Shown in pieces: positions 23,701 to 34,156 of a stretch of 64,000 nucleotides of DNA (its first letter is position 1; every line of letters starts with the position of its first letter). The DNA is from Vitrella brassicaformis (lineage: Eukaryota > Sar > Vitrellaceae): the NCBI GenBank assembly GCA_001179505.1, contig CDMY01000542.1, forward strand, positions 82,154 to 146,153, in the 5' to 3' direction. The position numbers were made by a program, and so were the translations under genes. The notes beneath the pieces are model-generated. The model saw only the letters and a list, made by a program, of their open reading frames with translations. It was not told where the DNA came from and searched no databases.

Positions 23701-26418
23701 TGCTCCCCATCAAACTCGCCGACTTCGACGCACCATTCACCCTCTACCCGGAGGCCATCGACCGGTTCCTCATCCGGCTGCGCCTCGCCGACCCCGAGGA
23801 CGATTCATTCGGCTGCGCCATGGCCGCGGCGAGCAGGGGCGGCATCAGTGCATGCAGCAACGCCACGCTCTTCAACGAGACCTTCCCCTTGTATGTGCGG
23901 GCCACGGCGGTCGCCATCGCCGAGGGTGAGGAGTTCTCTGGCTGGAACAAGTACTACGGCAAGGACAACATGCGCCAGAAGCAGAGCGCTGAGGCGGGCG
24001 ACAAAGCCACCGAGTTCCTGCTGTTCGACGAGAAGGCCGAGATCATCGAGGACGGCATGAATCTCGACCAGGGCGCCTTCTTCATCGACACCAAGGCCTT
24101 CCCCACGCCCCAATTCTGGCCGAAGGACTGGAAGGCCTACAGGGACGGGCAGATCCTGCTCAAGGTCGAGCTCATGGCCGAGCCGGAGAACAAGATCCCA
24201 ATGGCCTTTGAGATGTGCATCGAGCAGGAGGGCAAGAAAGCCTGCGCACCGTACGGCGAGACCATCATCAACTACGGCGAATGGACCAGCCGTGAGCACC
24301 GAGCCTCCCCCCTCTCACACGCACAGATAGAAACCCAGAGAGAGCGTTCTTTGTGTTGTGTGTTTGTTCAGGCACCAAGAAGGTCGTGCCCCCAGCGGCT
24401 CCCGCGTCTCTGCTGTCGGTGCTGCGTGAGGAGGGCAACGCATTGGGTGCGAGCAAGATCACCGAGCTGATCCACGAGGCAGGGCTGGACGGCATGCTGG
24501 CGTCGCTGGGCCACAAGGTAACCTTCTTCGCCCCGTCGGACGAGGCTCTCGCGAAGCTCGACGAGACGACCATCCAGATGATCGCCAAACAGCCCGACGC
24601 ACTCAAGAGGGTAGGTTGTGCAGACAAACACACACACTCATAAATCACACACATCCATCCATCCATCTGTGGCTGTCCTTCCCCAACACAGTTCCTGTTT
24701 TACCACATCGTGCCGGGCACCCTTGACCTGAGCAAGGCCCTGACAGCCCTGGGCGACTCCTCGGTGCTGGAGCAGCCCTCCCTCAGTGTGGGCACACTGG
24801 TGTTCGACAAGTCGCCGGATGGCTTCCATGTCAGCCCTGTGGTCACCTCCAGGGAAGGCACCTCGGGCAAGGTCGACCGAGTCCTGGGCAAGGCGGCTGC
24901 TGTGGAGGGTGAGCCCCTAAAAGCCGAGAACGGTCTGGTCTACGTTATCGACACACCCATGCTGCCGCCGGAGCAGACGGCCGAGCGTGAGCAGAGACAC
25001 ATGGCAGGGCGTGGCGTGGGTGGAGGACAGGACGGGATGTGTGTGTGTGTGTGTGTAGGTGAGTGTTCGTTCGGCGCTGACGACTCTTTTGCGGTGTTCG
25101 ACTGCTTCACTGAGGGCCTGGCGTCTGAGGAGGAGTGTACGGCCAGAGGGTGCTGCTTCGACGCCGAGAAGGAAGTCAAGTGCTTCGCCGCCAAGGGATC
25201 AGGTGCGTACCTACTCGCCTATACCACACCACACCACACCACACAGTCAAGTACCCAATGCCTGTCTGTGTGGTTGTGGTATTGTGTCCATGCCATCCAT
25301 GTGTGCAGCCATCCCCCAGAAGCTGGCGTCGTCGCTCACGCCCCTGTCTGCCGCCATCCTGGAGCAGCCCCGTGTGGCGGCCTTCTCGGCATTCGAGCTC
25401 GCAGAGCTCGAGACCACACCAGCAGCTGAGGAGGAGGTGAGCGCCGTCGCACAGCAGACAGACAGACAGACACACAGACAGACATGTACCCTCTCTGCGT
25501 GTGTGGGTGGTGTCGCCCATCCAGACTACTGCTGCGCCGGAGGCGACAGACGCGACGAGCGCGCCGCCTCTCGAGGACGATGACCTGCTGATTGAGGATG
25601 AGGTCGTCTTCCAGATCAGAATGCTCGACTACAACTATGACGACATCATGAAGGCAAGTCTCAACTCTAAACAACTTTCAACCCACTTGCTTCAGCGATG
25701 CTTTTGGTTGGTTTGTTTCTGTGTGTCTCTTTCGTGTGTGTGCAGGGTGGCTTCCCAGCTGTCCGTGCGATGACCAACCTGGTGCAGAAGGCTGTGGGCG
25801 GCGCCATGGGCGTCGCGCCAGAGGCGATTGAGATCATCAAACTGGCAAGGGGGTCCGTCATCGCTATATTCAGGTACCCTACCCTCACACACCACCCATC
25901 ACTCTCCCCCCTCCCCCCCTCACCACCGCACCGTTTCCCTCCCTCTCCCTCTCAGGATCAATGACGAGGCCATCACGTCTCGATACGGCGAGATGGATTC
26001 GTTCGTGTCGGCCTACACCGACCAGGTCAAGCGCAGCAGCAGCACCCTCCACAGGCTCCTCAACATCGACGACAGCTTCCCCCCCACCATCGCCCTGTCA
26101 GAGGTGGAGACCACCGATCCAGAGGTTGAGGAGCCCTCTGCGGCCGGTGGCGGCGCCCAGCCGCCCCCTAACAAGGTCCGCGGCGCCGAGGAGGTGCAGA
26201 TCCCTGAAAGCAAGGAGGATGCATCTACCACTGGCGCATTGCCGGCGTGGTTCTGGGTGGTGATTGTGCTGGCCTTGGTGCTGGCCGTGGGTGTGGCGGT
26301 TGGGGCGTGGCTGCTGCTGAGGCGGCGGAAGGGCGGCAAGGAGGAGCCTGCCCCGGAGCTGCCCACCGCCCAGAGGATCACCGTCACTACCACACAGGCC
26401 GATGCGACGGACTTGTGA
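20777..26418 (+). CDS. Type I membrane protein: three novel repeats, FAS1, trefoil, TM
   Basis: Fifteen exons sum to 4371 nt, 1456 residues. A signal peptide (AAVNLALVGALAVLTAAG) is followed by: repeat 1 (residues about 45-255), a Gln/Pro/Lys linker (about 295-480), repeat 2 (about 500-718), repeat 3 (about 735-948), a fasciclin FAS1 domain (about 955-1122; VTFFAPSDEALAKLD, LFYHIVPGTLDL, NGLVYVIDTPMLPP), a P-type trefoil (about 1128-1172; six Cys with RGCCFD), an acidic stretch, a possible SEA-like segment, one transmembrane helix (WFWVVIVLALVLAVGVAVGAW, about 1400-1422) and a short basic tail. The repeats share FxxTYRAxIVAVAEGxxFSGWxNY, EFLLxDE, GFWxI, YWPxxW and FYMRFEVLDxPxxxPVAFQxC. I do not know this repeat family. 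FAS1 and trefoil domains usually mediate extracellular adhesion or mucin binding. One intron (25654) has a GC donor. Confidence 0.88.
22060..22595 (+). repeat. Gln-rich PPKAQ/DWQQ low-complexity linker coding repeat
   Basis: Inside the large membrane-protein gene, a long stretch of CAG-rich codons encodes repeated PPKAQ, GQPPKKQD and DWQQDGQQ units. The reading frame is kept throughout and the region is in a single exon, so it is translated as a flexible linker between repeat 1 and repeat 2. Confidence 0.85.
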
Positions 26419-27431
26419 GTGAGTGAGTGGGGGTCCATCGATCCATCTATCCATGGATCCATGGATGAGTGAATGCATGCAATGCTGGTTTGCTTTTGAT
26501 GGGGCGGGGCGAGGGAGGGTGGGATGCTATGCTGGCTAGCTGCGATTTTCTCGATTGTACACAGGAAGTTCATATCATGCCCTTAATTGTCCACCCCCCA
26601 CCCACCATTTGTTCTGCCTGCCTGCCTGCATTTTTCCTCTTAAGACAAGCTAAGCTAGGCCCACACCACACCACACTACACTACACCACACGTGGCCCTC
26701 TCTCTCTCTCTGGCTCTTTCTCCTGCCTGCTTCCGTGCATGCCTGTTTCTTTTGCTGACTGGCTGGCTGGCCGGTTACCGGGCGAAGCTGCAGCCCGGTG
26801 GGTGAGTCGGGGTGGGGGGGTTGAGTGAGCGTAACAAGTACCTTAAAGGGACACACGGGATTGGGGACCGACCGACCATACACACACATCGCACTCCTAT
26901 CGCATCGCGTCGCACACTGACTGGCTGGTGTTATAAGAGCCACCCACGCTATCTGGTGAAGACCTTTCTCGCTCTTAATCATCTCCCACATGGATGCACA
27001 CATAGCTACTCCGGTAGACCGACCGACAGGCTCATTTGTCATTTGCATAACAATGCCGCGATGCCATCCATCGACCGGGGGGAGGGAAGGGGAGGGGAGG
27101 GTGCCTGTTAAGACACAGGAGGGCCGGGGGAGATGGGGCTGGCTGGTGCTGTTGTGTTGTGAATGTCAATTCAACGGCGGGCCGGCGGGGCGGGGCGGGG
27201 AATGGGGCATCGCAATCCATGGGTGGGTGGTATGGACGGATCGCACGTGTGCATGTCTCTGTGTCTGTCTGCATGTGTGTGTGTGAGTGATGTGTGTACA
27301 TGTGGTTTGTGTGTCAATGAATGCATTATTTAGGTACGTACCACCGGGTGTGTTGTGAATAGCTGGGTGGGGCTGTGTGTACAGGGTAGGGTGTCTATAG
27401 GGCAGAGCCTGCCGACGGGCGCGGCGCACAT

Positions 27432-27459
27432 GGACGGACGGACGGACGGACGGACGGAC
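27432..27459. repeat. GGAC tetranucleotide repeat
   Basis: Seven uninterrupted GGAC units in the long convergent spacer, followed by ACAGAC/ACATACAG repeats up to about 27500. Confidence 0.95.
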
Positions 27460-28428
27460 AGCATACAGACAGATAGACATACAGACATACAGACACAAGA
27501 CGTTCTGCAGCAAGGGAGGTAGGTAGACAGACAGAGAGGTAGAGAGGAGGGCGAGAGGAGAGAGACGCAGCCAGCCAGCCAGCCAGCTGTGTGGTTGCTC
27601 GTTCCTATTATTTATTTATTTTATCGTATTTTGTGATAGATTGAGTGGGCACATCACATGCACACACCCCAACACACACAGTCGGTCAGGTACACAGCAC
27701 AGCACAGCGCAGCGAAGCCAGGCAGGGCCAGACAAGGGTGGATGGCTGGATGGATGGATGGATGCATGCCACGAGGTATTTATGTGTGTGTGCTCGCGAC
27801 TAGGAGGAGAGGGACGGAAGAAAGTGTTTCATTTTCATTCTCCTTCAGCACATGAGTGTACTGTATGTACGTCACGCACGCACGCAGCAAGCATCACGAG
27901 AAGCCCACCCAGCCCATGTGTAGCGGATGAATCGCTCGGTCGGTTGACACAATTTGTTTCCCTAGGTCTGTCTGTCTGTCTGGTCTGTCTGTCTCTAGCT
28001 GCTGGTTTGCTTTCTTTGATGCATACACATGACCTGTCTCCCTGTCTCCCTGTCTCCCTGCCTGTCTGCCTCGCTGCACCTTGATCTGTTGAACAACAGA
28101 GTCCCTCCCCTTTGTCTTTTCTGCTTTCCACACCATATCAGATCGTACGTCTTATTATTATATGCACACATTCATACATACCGTATGCGATGCGTGGGCG
28201 GTTCGGTTGGGTTGGGTGTCGGCTGGCTCATGTACAGTACTTACTACTGCAGCAGTCATTTCTCTCGAGACCCTTTCTGTGCCTGCCGAGTCGCCCCGCC
28301 CCGTACTGGTGACTGGATGCATGTCTGTCTGTCTGTCTTGTCTGTCTGTCTGGCCTGATCTCTCTTTCTTTCTCTCTCTCCCTCCCTCTCCCCCTCTCGA
28401 TTGAGTGTCTCGCCTGGTGCCGTGTTAT

Positions 28429-28453
28429 GGATGGATGGATGGATGGATGGATG
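28429..28453. repeat. GGAT tetranucleotide repeat
   Basis: Six GGAT units in a row; related GAATGAAT and ACTGACTG blocks follow to about 28540. Simple repeats of this kind mark nearly every convergent spacer in the window. Confidence 0.9.
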
Positions 28454-28651
28454 AATCGATAATGTAATGATCCCAATCAATCAAGAGGACAGCCTAATGA
28501 CTGACTGACTGAATGAATGAATGGATGAATGACTGACTGACACGCATGAGGACGACCACCAATCATCCCACCTCATGCCATCATGTCACGATGTCCTCAC
28601 TCATTGTCTTCACTCCCTGTCCTATCGCCCATCCATCCTTCCGTATCCTTT

Positions 28652-29177
28652 CTATCTCCTCACTCCCTGCAGCCCCTGCACCTGCACCTGCATCTGCAGG
28701 GGGCTTCGCGGCATCCCCACCCCTCCCACACCCACGCCGCCACGCCCATGACCCGGTGTGCGCTCCATTGGCACCATCGTAGGCAGACCATACGGACTCG
28801 CCGGAGGACCGCCCCCGGGCAAGGTCGCCATCACATAAGGCGACGGCGGCACGTGCAAAGCCATTGGGGTGCGGTAGTGATGGGGCTCTGTAAGAAGCAT
28901 CGTGCGCCTGATTGGTATGGGCAGGGACAGCTCGGGCATTGGGTGGGAGCCGGGCGAGAGGGTGCGGCCCTCAAGAAATACCTCACGGTTCCTCTGACAC
29001 AACCAAACAAGACGCCCCAAGCACACACACACCCATCAACGATGCGCATTCCCCTCTAGAACTGTCCTCTACCTGAATGGGGGAGGGAAGTGGCGGCGGA
29101 CTCATTGCCTTCGGGGCCTCGTCTCTGTTGCGGCCAGCGAGGCAGCAGGCCCCACACAAACGCTCAAAGATGCTCAT
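28652..29177 (-). CDS. Small Pro/Met-rich protein
   Basis: Two exons (29177-29073 and 28993-28652) give 148 residues beginning MSIFERLCGACCLAG and ending with PLQMQVQVQGLQGVRR. The N-terminal Cys cluster (CGACC) could be lipidated or bind metal; the remainder is Pro, Met and Gly rich with SPYVMATLPGGGPPASPYG and a GRGGVGVGGVG stretch. No domain is recognised. The intron has a GTAGAG donor and a TCAG acceptor. An in-frame ATG further upstream at 29363 would add about 60 basic residues, but that lies close to the start of the PP1 gene. It is divergent from PP1 with 228 nt between starts. Confidence 0.6.
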
Positions 29178-29195
29178 CGCGAGAAAACTCCCAGC

Positions 29196-29204
29196 GCGAG
29201 CTAG
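29196..29204. promoter_or_regulatory. GCGAGCTAG motif in PP1 spacer
   Basis: A variant of the GCGAGCTTAG motif in the spacer between starts 29177 and 29406. If the upstream ATG of the minus gene were used, this would lie inside its coding region. Confidence 0.35.
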
Positions 29205-29405
29205 AAATGGGGGAGGGTGGGGGCCCGTCTCTCGAAGAACCACTCGGACACGACACCCAGCGAGAGGACGGACAGCGCAAGCCCCCCGGTGTTTTGTGCG
29301 GTGAAAAGGCCTCCGTCTCGCTTTGTTGAGCCCCTCGACGCTTTCCGAACAACGGCCCCTCATCTGTTCTCGCCGCCTGGTCCGCTGTGAAGCCCCGTTG
29401 TCACC

Positions 29406-30635
29406 ATGGCAGCCATCGACATCGACGTGGACTCAGTCATGTGAGACACACACGTGTGCAGGCAGGGTGGGGAGTGAGTGGACCCCTCTGGACGGCTGTT
29501 TCTATGATGTGTTGATATATCAGTGACAAGTTGCTGGAGGTGCGTGGCGCGAGGCCAGGGAAGCCCGTCCAGCTGACAGGTGCGCACCGCACACACACCA
29601 CAGACGGCTGTGGGTAAGTGAGGTGAGGAGCTGCTGGCTGACCGACGCTTTGCTTTGTGCTCGTGTCTTCATGTCGGGTGATTGATTGCCCCATCAATAT
29701 ATCAGAGGCTGAGGTTCGTGGGCTGTGCATGAAGGCTCGCGAGGTGTTTCTGTTCCAGCCGGCGTTGCTGGAGTTGGAGGCGCCTATCAAGATCTGTGGG
29801 GACATCCATGGTCAGTACTACGACCTGCTGCGGCTGTTCGAGTACGGTGGCTTCCCCCCGGAGGCCAACTACCTCTTCCTCGGAGACTACGTCGACCGTG
29901 GCAAACAGTCGCTGGAAACCATATGCCTCCTGCTCTCCTACAAGATCAAATTCCCAGAGGTCCGCACGCGACGCCTCGCCAAACAAAACAAGGGGCGTCA
30001 CGTCAGAGGGATGTCTGTCTGTCTGTCTGTGTTCTGTGTGTTTGTGTCTGTCTCTGTCTCGGTAGAATTTCTTCTTGTTGCGGGGCAACCACGAGTGCGC
30101 GTCGATCAACCGGATCTACGGCTTCTACGACGAGTGCAAGCGGCGCTACAACGTCAAGCTGTGGAAGACCTTCACGGACTGCTTCAACTGCATGCCCGTG
30201 GCAGCTGTCATCGACGAGAAGATCTTCTGCATGCACGGCGGCCTCTCCCCCGAGCTCAACAACATGGAGCAGATCCGCCGGATCGTCCGCCCCACCGACA
30301 TACCCGACTCAGGGCTGCTGTGCGATCTGCTGTGGGCCGATCCCGAGAAGGAGATCAACGGATGGCAGGAGAACGACCGGGGCGTCTCGTACACCTTCGG
30401 TGCGGACGTGGTGCAGAACTTCCTGAGAAAACACGACATGGACCTGGTGTGCCGGGCACACCAGGTGGTCGAGGACGGCTACGAGTTCGCGGCCAAGCGG
30501 CAGCTGGTGACCCTGTTCTCCGCTCCCAACTACTGCGGCGAGTTCGACAACGCAGGCGCAATGATGAGCGTCGACGAGACACTCATGTGCTCGTTCCAGA
30601 TACTCAAACCAGTTGACAAAAAGAAGTTCAGGTAG
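29406..30635 (+). CDS. Serine/threonine protein phosphatase PP1 catalytic subunit
   Basis: This enzyme removes phosphate from serine and threonine with a two-metal centre and normally works with targeting subunits. Four exons (29406-29440, 29524-29579, 29706-29959, 30066-30635) total 915 nt, 304 residues, the usual PP1 core length. All phosphoprotein-phosphatase motifs are present: GDIHGQ, GDYVDRG, RGNHE, HGGLSP and [18 protein letters not shown]-like [16 protein letters not shown] and the C-terminal [10 protein letters not shown] match PP1 rather than PP2A or calcineurin; there is no calmodulin-binding or autoinhibitory tail. It should be cytosolic and nuclear. The C-terminal tail after [10 protein letters not shown] is absent, so the Thr phosphorylation site of animal PP1 is missing. 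Confidence 0.97.
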
Positions 30636-31455
30636 TGGGTGGGTTGGTGAGTGGTTGACCGGGGGGCGGGGGGCGGGGAGGGGGGACGTGCGGGGGGCCG
30701 GGGTGTGTGTATGTGTATATGTGTGGGCGAACGTGCGAGTGGATGGATGCAGGAAGGGAAGGGGGAGTGAGTGAGTAAAGTTCGTGCATTCTTCAGTGAG
30801 TGGTGGAGGCCAAAATGGCTGGCTGGCTGTCTCTCTCTCTCTCTCTCTCTTGTCTGGGCTGAGCTGGCAGGGTGGTCGGGTCGTCTGTCTGTTGGTTGAC
30901 ATTGATTACATTGCTTTGCTTTCGGCAGGCAGGCAGGCAGCCTACCTGCCCGCCTGCCTCTTTTCGGTCCCTCGTCTGGTCTGTACCACTCACTCACTAT
31001 TATCATTTTTGCCCGCCGTCCCGCCCCATCCCTCATCCTCATCCATCCATCCATCTCGCTGGCCAGCCAGCTGCATGGGCGGCAGGTGGTGGGTCTGGTC
31101 GGGTGGATGCGTACGTGTGTGTGTGGTGTGGTGGGTAGGCACTGAGGACACTCCCTCTCTCTCTCGCTCGGAAATAGAAGGAATGAATCAATGGGTGGGT
31201 GGATGGACGGACGGTAACGATCGGCTGCGACGGGTGTCTCCCTTGTATGGGCTGGTTTGTGGTGCATGTGGACACAGCTTGATCGAGCGTTGCGTTGGTG
31301 CTTCAATTCAATCAGTGGTTACTTACTTTAGCACAGCACAGCCATCGGTTGAGCCCGTCTGCCCCCAATCCCGCCCCTCCTGCCCTTCAATGTATCCACA
31401 CCACACCCAGACACACACGTGCATACAAGCATGGCCATCCCGGCCGCCTTTCCTT
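30636..31455. other. Convergent intergenic region
   Basis: Contains a G-rich block (30660-30710), a CT run (30832-30850), GGCA repeats (30926-30940) and CCAT repeats (31040-31055). No coding or RNA gene is supported. Confidence 0.6.
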
Positions 31456-33942
31456 TCACCAGTCCATTGCGTTGAGGTTGACGCTATGCAGCTGGCCCTC
31501 GTCACACAACTGATGGAAGGCCACGCCGTTGTCTGAGTTGTAGATGCCGCCACCGCCCAGCATCACACCGTGCACATGGACGCCCTGCCGCTCACGGGCA
31601 ACATTCAGACGATCCACCATCCTGACACATACACACACACACACACACGTTGTAGTTGATCGATCTGCCTATCTTGTTTCTTCTTCTCTGTGTGTGTTGT
31701 GTGGGGTGGTGTACGTGTCGTTGAGTGCGAAGACGCCGTCCGAGACGAGCACAATGTCAGCATTCCTGAACGGCTCCTCCTGCTCGATCAAATCTGAGGG
31801 AGGAAGGAGGGGAGGGGAGGAACGATCCACACGACACGACACGACAACCACTCACTCACTCAACACCACACGCCCCTCCCACCACCCACCGCCCACTCAC
31901 CCATGGCCATGTCCATCGGCTGCCTCAGATCCGTCCCGCCACCGAACCGCCCGCACAGCAGATCGAACAGCGCCCTCAGACCAGCCACACGCCCCTGGTG
32001 GCTCTCCATCCCGCCGACGCCTGTCCGTGTGCCCTGCGGCATCACCAGCACCCGCCGCGGCACGTCGACAGCACCCGAGAAGGCGAGAAGGGCCAACGGC
32101 CGACACTCTTGCATCGCCCGTGAGGCGAGCAGGAAAGTGATGGTCTTGGCCGCCAGCTCAGGTTGGCCGATCATCGAAGCAGATGTGTCCAGACAGAGGA
32201 CGAAGGCACCGCCGCCCTCTGGCACGACGGCCTCCATGGCGGCGCGGTCTCTGAGCTCCATGGCGACTCTCCCCTCCATCTGATATGACAGCACCTTCCC
32301 CTCGGCGACCTTTGCCAGCGCCAGGTGTCTCATCCTCTCGTCATCAGGCCGCAGCAGCAGTGCCAGCTCGGACGGCATCGACCGCAGCAGATCGTTGGAC
32401 AGGCAGATGCAACTTGATGGGGCCAGACACACCCGGCAGCTCCACCATCACCCGAGGAGGCCGCAACTGCACACCTCTTGGCGTCAGGGCGTCATCCGTG
32501 CGGTCCTTGCCGATGTCATCCACGATCTGCCGCAGCTTGTCGGACCGCTCGAGCCGGTCTCGCAGCCGACGTGGGATGGTGAAGTCGTGGAGGTGCCATG
32601 CCGACTTGAGGTCCAGGCCTGGTGTGAAGTCTTTGATGGCCTGCGATTGGCCCGCCCGCTGAGACAGCTGTGAGAAGGCTGACTCGACGGCCTCAGCCGC
32701 GCTGTCCATCTCATCGTCTGCAGTGGTGGCTGTCCATTCGCCGCTGCCAAATAGGCCGCCAGTAGAAGCCATCTGCGACTCGTCGTCTTCGCCTGCATCA
32801 GCAAGCTGCCGCTTATCCTTTTGCCGAGTGTCCACAGGGTCGCGAAGTTCACTCGGGTGGTCTCCCTCACGGTGTTGCTGTCGGGGCGATGTCTTTATTG
32901 CGCTGGCCTCCCCAATCACGTCATCAGCAGCGGCCGACAGGCGCTCACGCGGCAGAGATGGATCGATGTCATCAAAGAGAGCCTCTATCATCGACTCGTC
33001 GGTATCGACTCCCTCGCTGCCGTCATCAGCCACCCGTTTCTCGCGCTGCCTGTCGTTGTCGCGATTGTCCTGGGCGGCCTCTTGGTCGGGGTCGGTGGTG
33101 CTGTCGTCATCCCTGCTGCTGCTGCTGCTGGCTGTGGCGGTTTCATCCTCCTCCCTCTCTGGTTGCTCCATGTGTTTGGCGATGCACTTGTCGAGGGCCC
33201 GCAGGAGGACTGACGTGGTCTCTGCTGCCACCTCAGGATGATCCCTGCACACACACACACACACACACACAAGGTGTTGCACATTCATGGCAGCAGTGTG
33301 TCTGTGGTCAGTCAGTCAGTCAGTCAGTCATGTAAGTACTTGGACAGCTCAATGAGGTTCGAGTCGCCAATCTTGCGCTGAGAAACCAGCAAGCCACACG
33401 GGGAGGGAATTGATCGGTGACATTGCGGGTGTCATTAATGTCATCTGCATTGGTGTGTGCACAGGAAGTACCTTGAGTGTTTCTCTCAGCCCGGTCATCC
33501 TCTTCTCGAATGCCCCACCCCACCTCCCCCCCGTCACACGCACCCCCCCAGGCCACCCCACCCGCCACACCATCTGTTCATCCCCGCTCAGCAACGCCGC
33601 ATACCACTCGTACGCACCGCTCACGTTGCCCTTGAGCATCGCGCGCCGCCTCCCCGCTGAGCCGCCATGTTGTGGTGCACGAGACGCCCGCCTCCTCTCC
33701 TGCAGGGCCGAGAGATGAACCAACGTGGCGATATCTTCGGGCTTTGAGAAGGCCAGTTGGTGCGATGAGTTGCTTGGCTGGTCCTCGGCAGGGCTGTAGG
33801 ACGGCCTGCTGGCTTGCTGCGTCTTGTCCGATACCGCCACCGCCGCCTCCCATGGCCTCTCCCACTCAGTCAAGTGCCGCACCCATCGAGGAAGGTGTTG
33901 TGATGAGGGCCTCCGCGAGGCCGGCAAAGCAGCAAGCATCAA
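31456..33942 (-). CDS. von Willebrand factor A domain protein
   Basis: Exons run leftward: 33942-33479, a small exon ending near 33350 (RKIGDSNLIELSK), 33244-31901, 31793-31715 and 31621-31456. The VWA domain has the metal-site motifs FVLCLDTSASM (DxSxS), GGTDLRQP (Thr) and DIVLVSDGVF (Asp). The sequence before it (LLRSMPSELALLLR, then KVLSYQMEGR) resembles the region preceding VWA in CoxE/ViaA-type partners of MoxR-like AAA ATPases. The middle is very acidic and Ser-rich, probably disordered. No ATPase is next to it. Between residues HLPV and SNDLLRSM, near 32395-32430, the coding frame changes inside one apparent exon; see findings. Such VWA proteins usually act as substrate adaptors, but the role here is unknown. 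Confidence 0.78.
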
Positions 33943-33992
33943 CAGGCTGGGCAGATGCAGCGGTGTACGTCACCATCGAAGGGCTTTGCTTG

Positions 33993-34002
33993 CCTTTTGA
34001 AA
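33993..34002. promoter_or_regulatory. CCTTTTGAAA motif in divergent spacer
   Basis: Near match of the CCTTTTGAAG motif in the 214-nt spacer between the VWA gene start (33942) and eIF4E start (34157). Confidence 0.35.
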
Positions 34003-34156
34003 GGGGTCGATCATTCTGCGCCGCTTCCTTCCCCTTTTTTTGGCTGCCAGTGGCGGATGCATCGCGGAGGTTTTCCATAGCTAGGTGAGGAGCAGGAAGG
34101 ACAGCAAGAGGAGATCTCGGACCCTGATGAACCATCGACCCTCTTGTGTGTAGGAG

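Larger units (their letters stand above)
26419..28651. other. Long convergent intergenic region, repeat-rich
   Basis: These 2.2 kb are the largest gene-free stretch. They contain CA/TG, CTGC, ACACC, GGAC, GTCT, GGAT and GAAT microsatellites in short blocks. No frame shows coding character, and I could not fold a tRNA or other known RNA from it by eye. It separates converging 3' ends of the membrane protein and the small Pro-rich protein. Confidence 0.65.

Noticed and set aside
26419-28651. tRNA, rRNA or snRNA gene in the long spacer
   Set aside because: No cloverleaf, conserved box or recognisable stem could be found by eye; a covariance-model scan would be needed to be certain.
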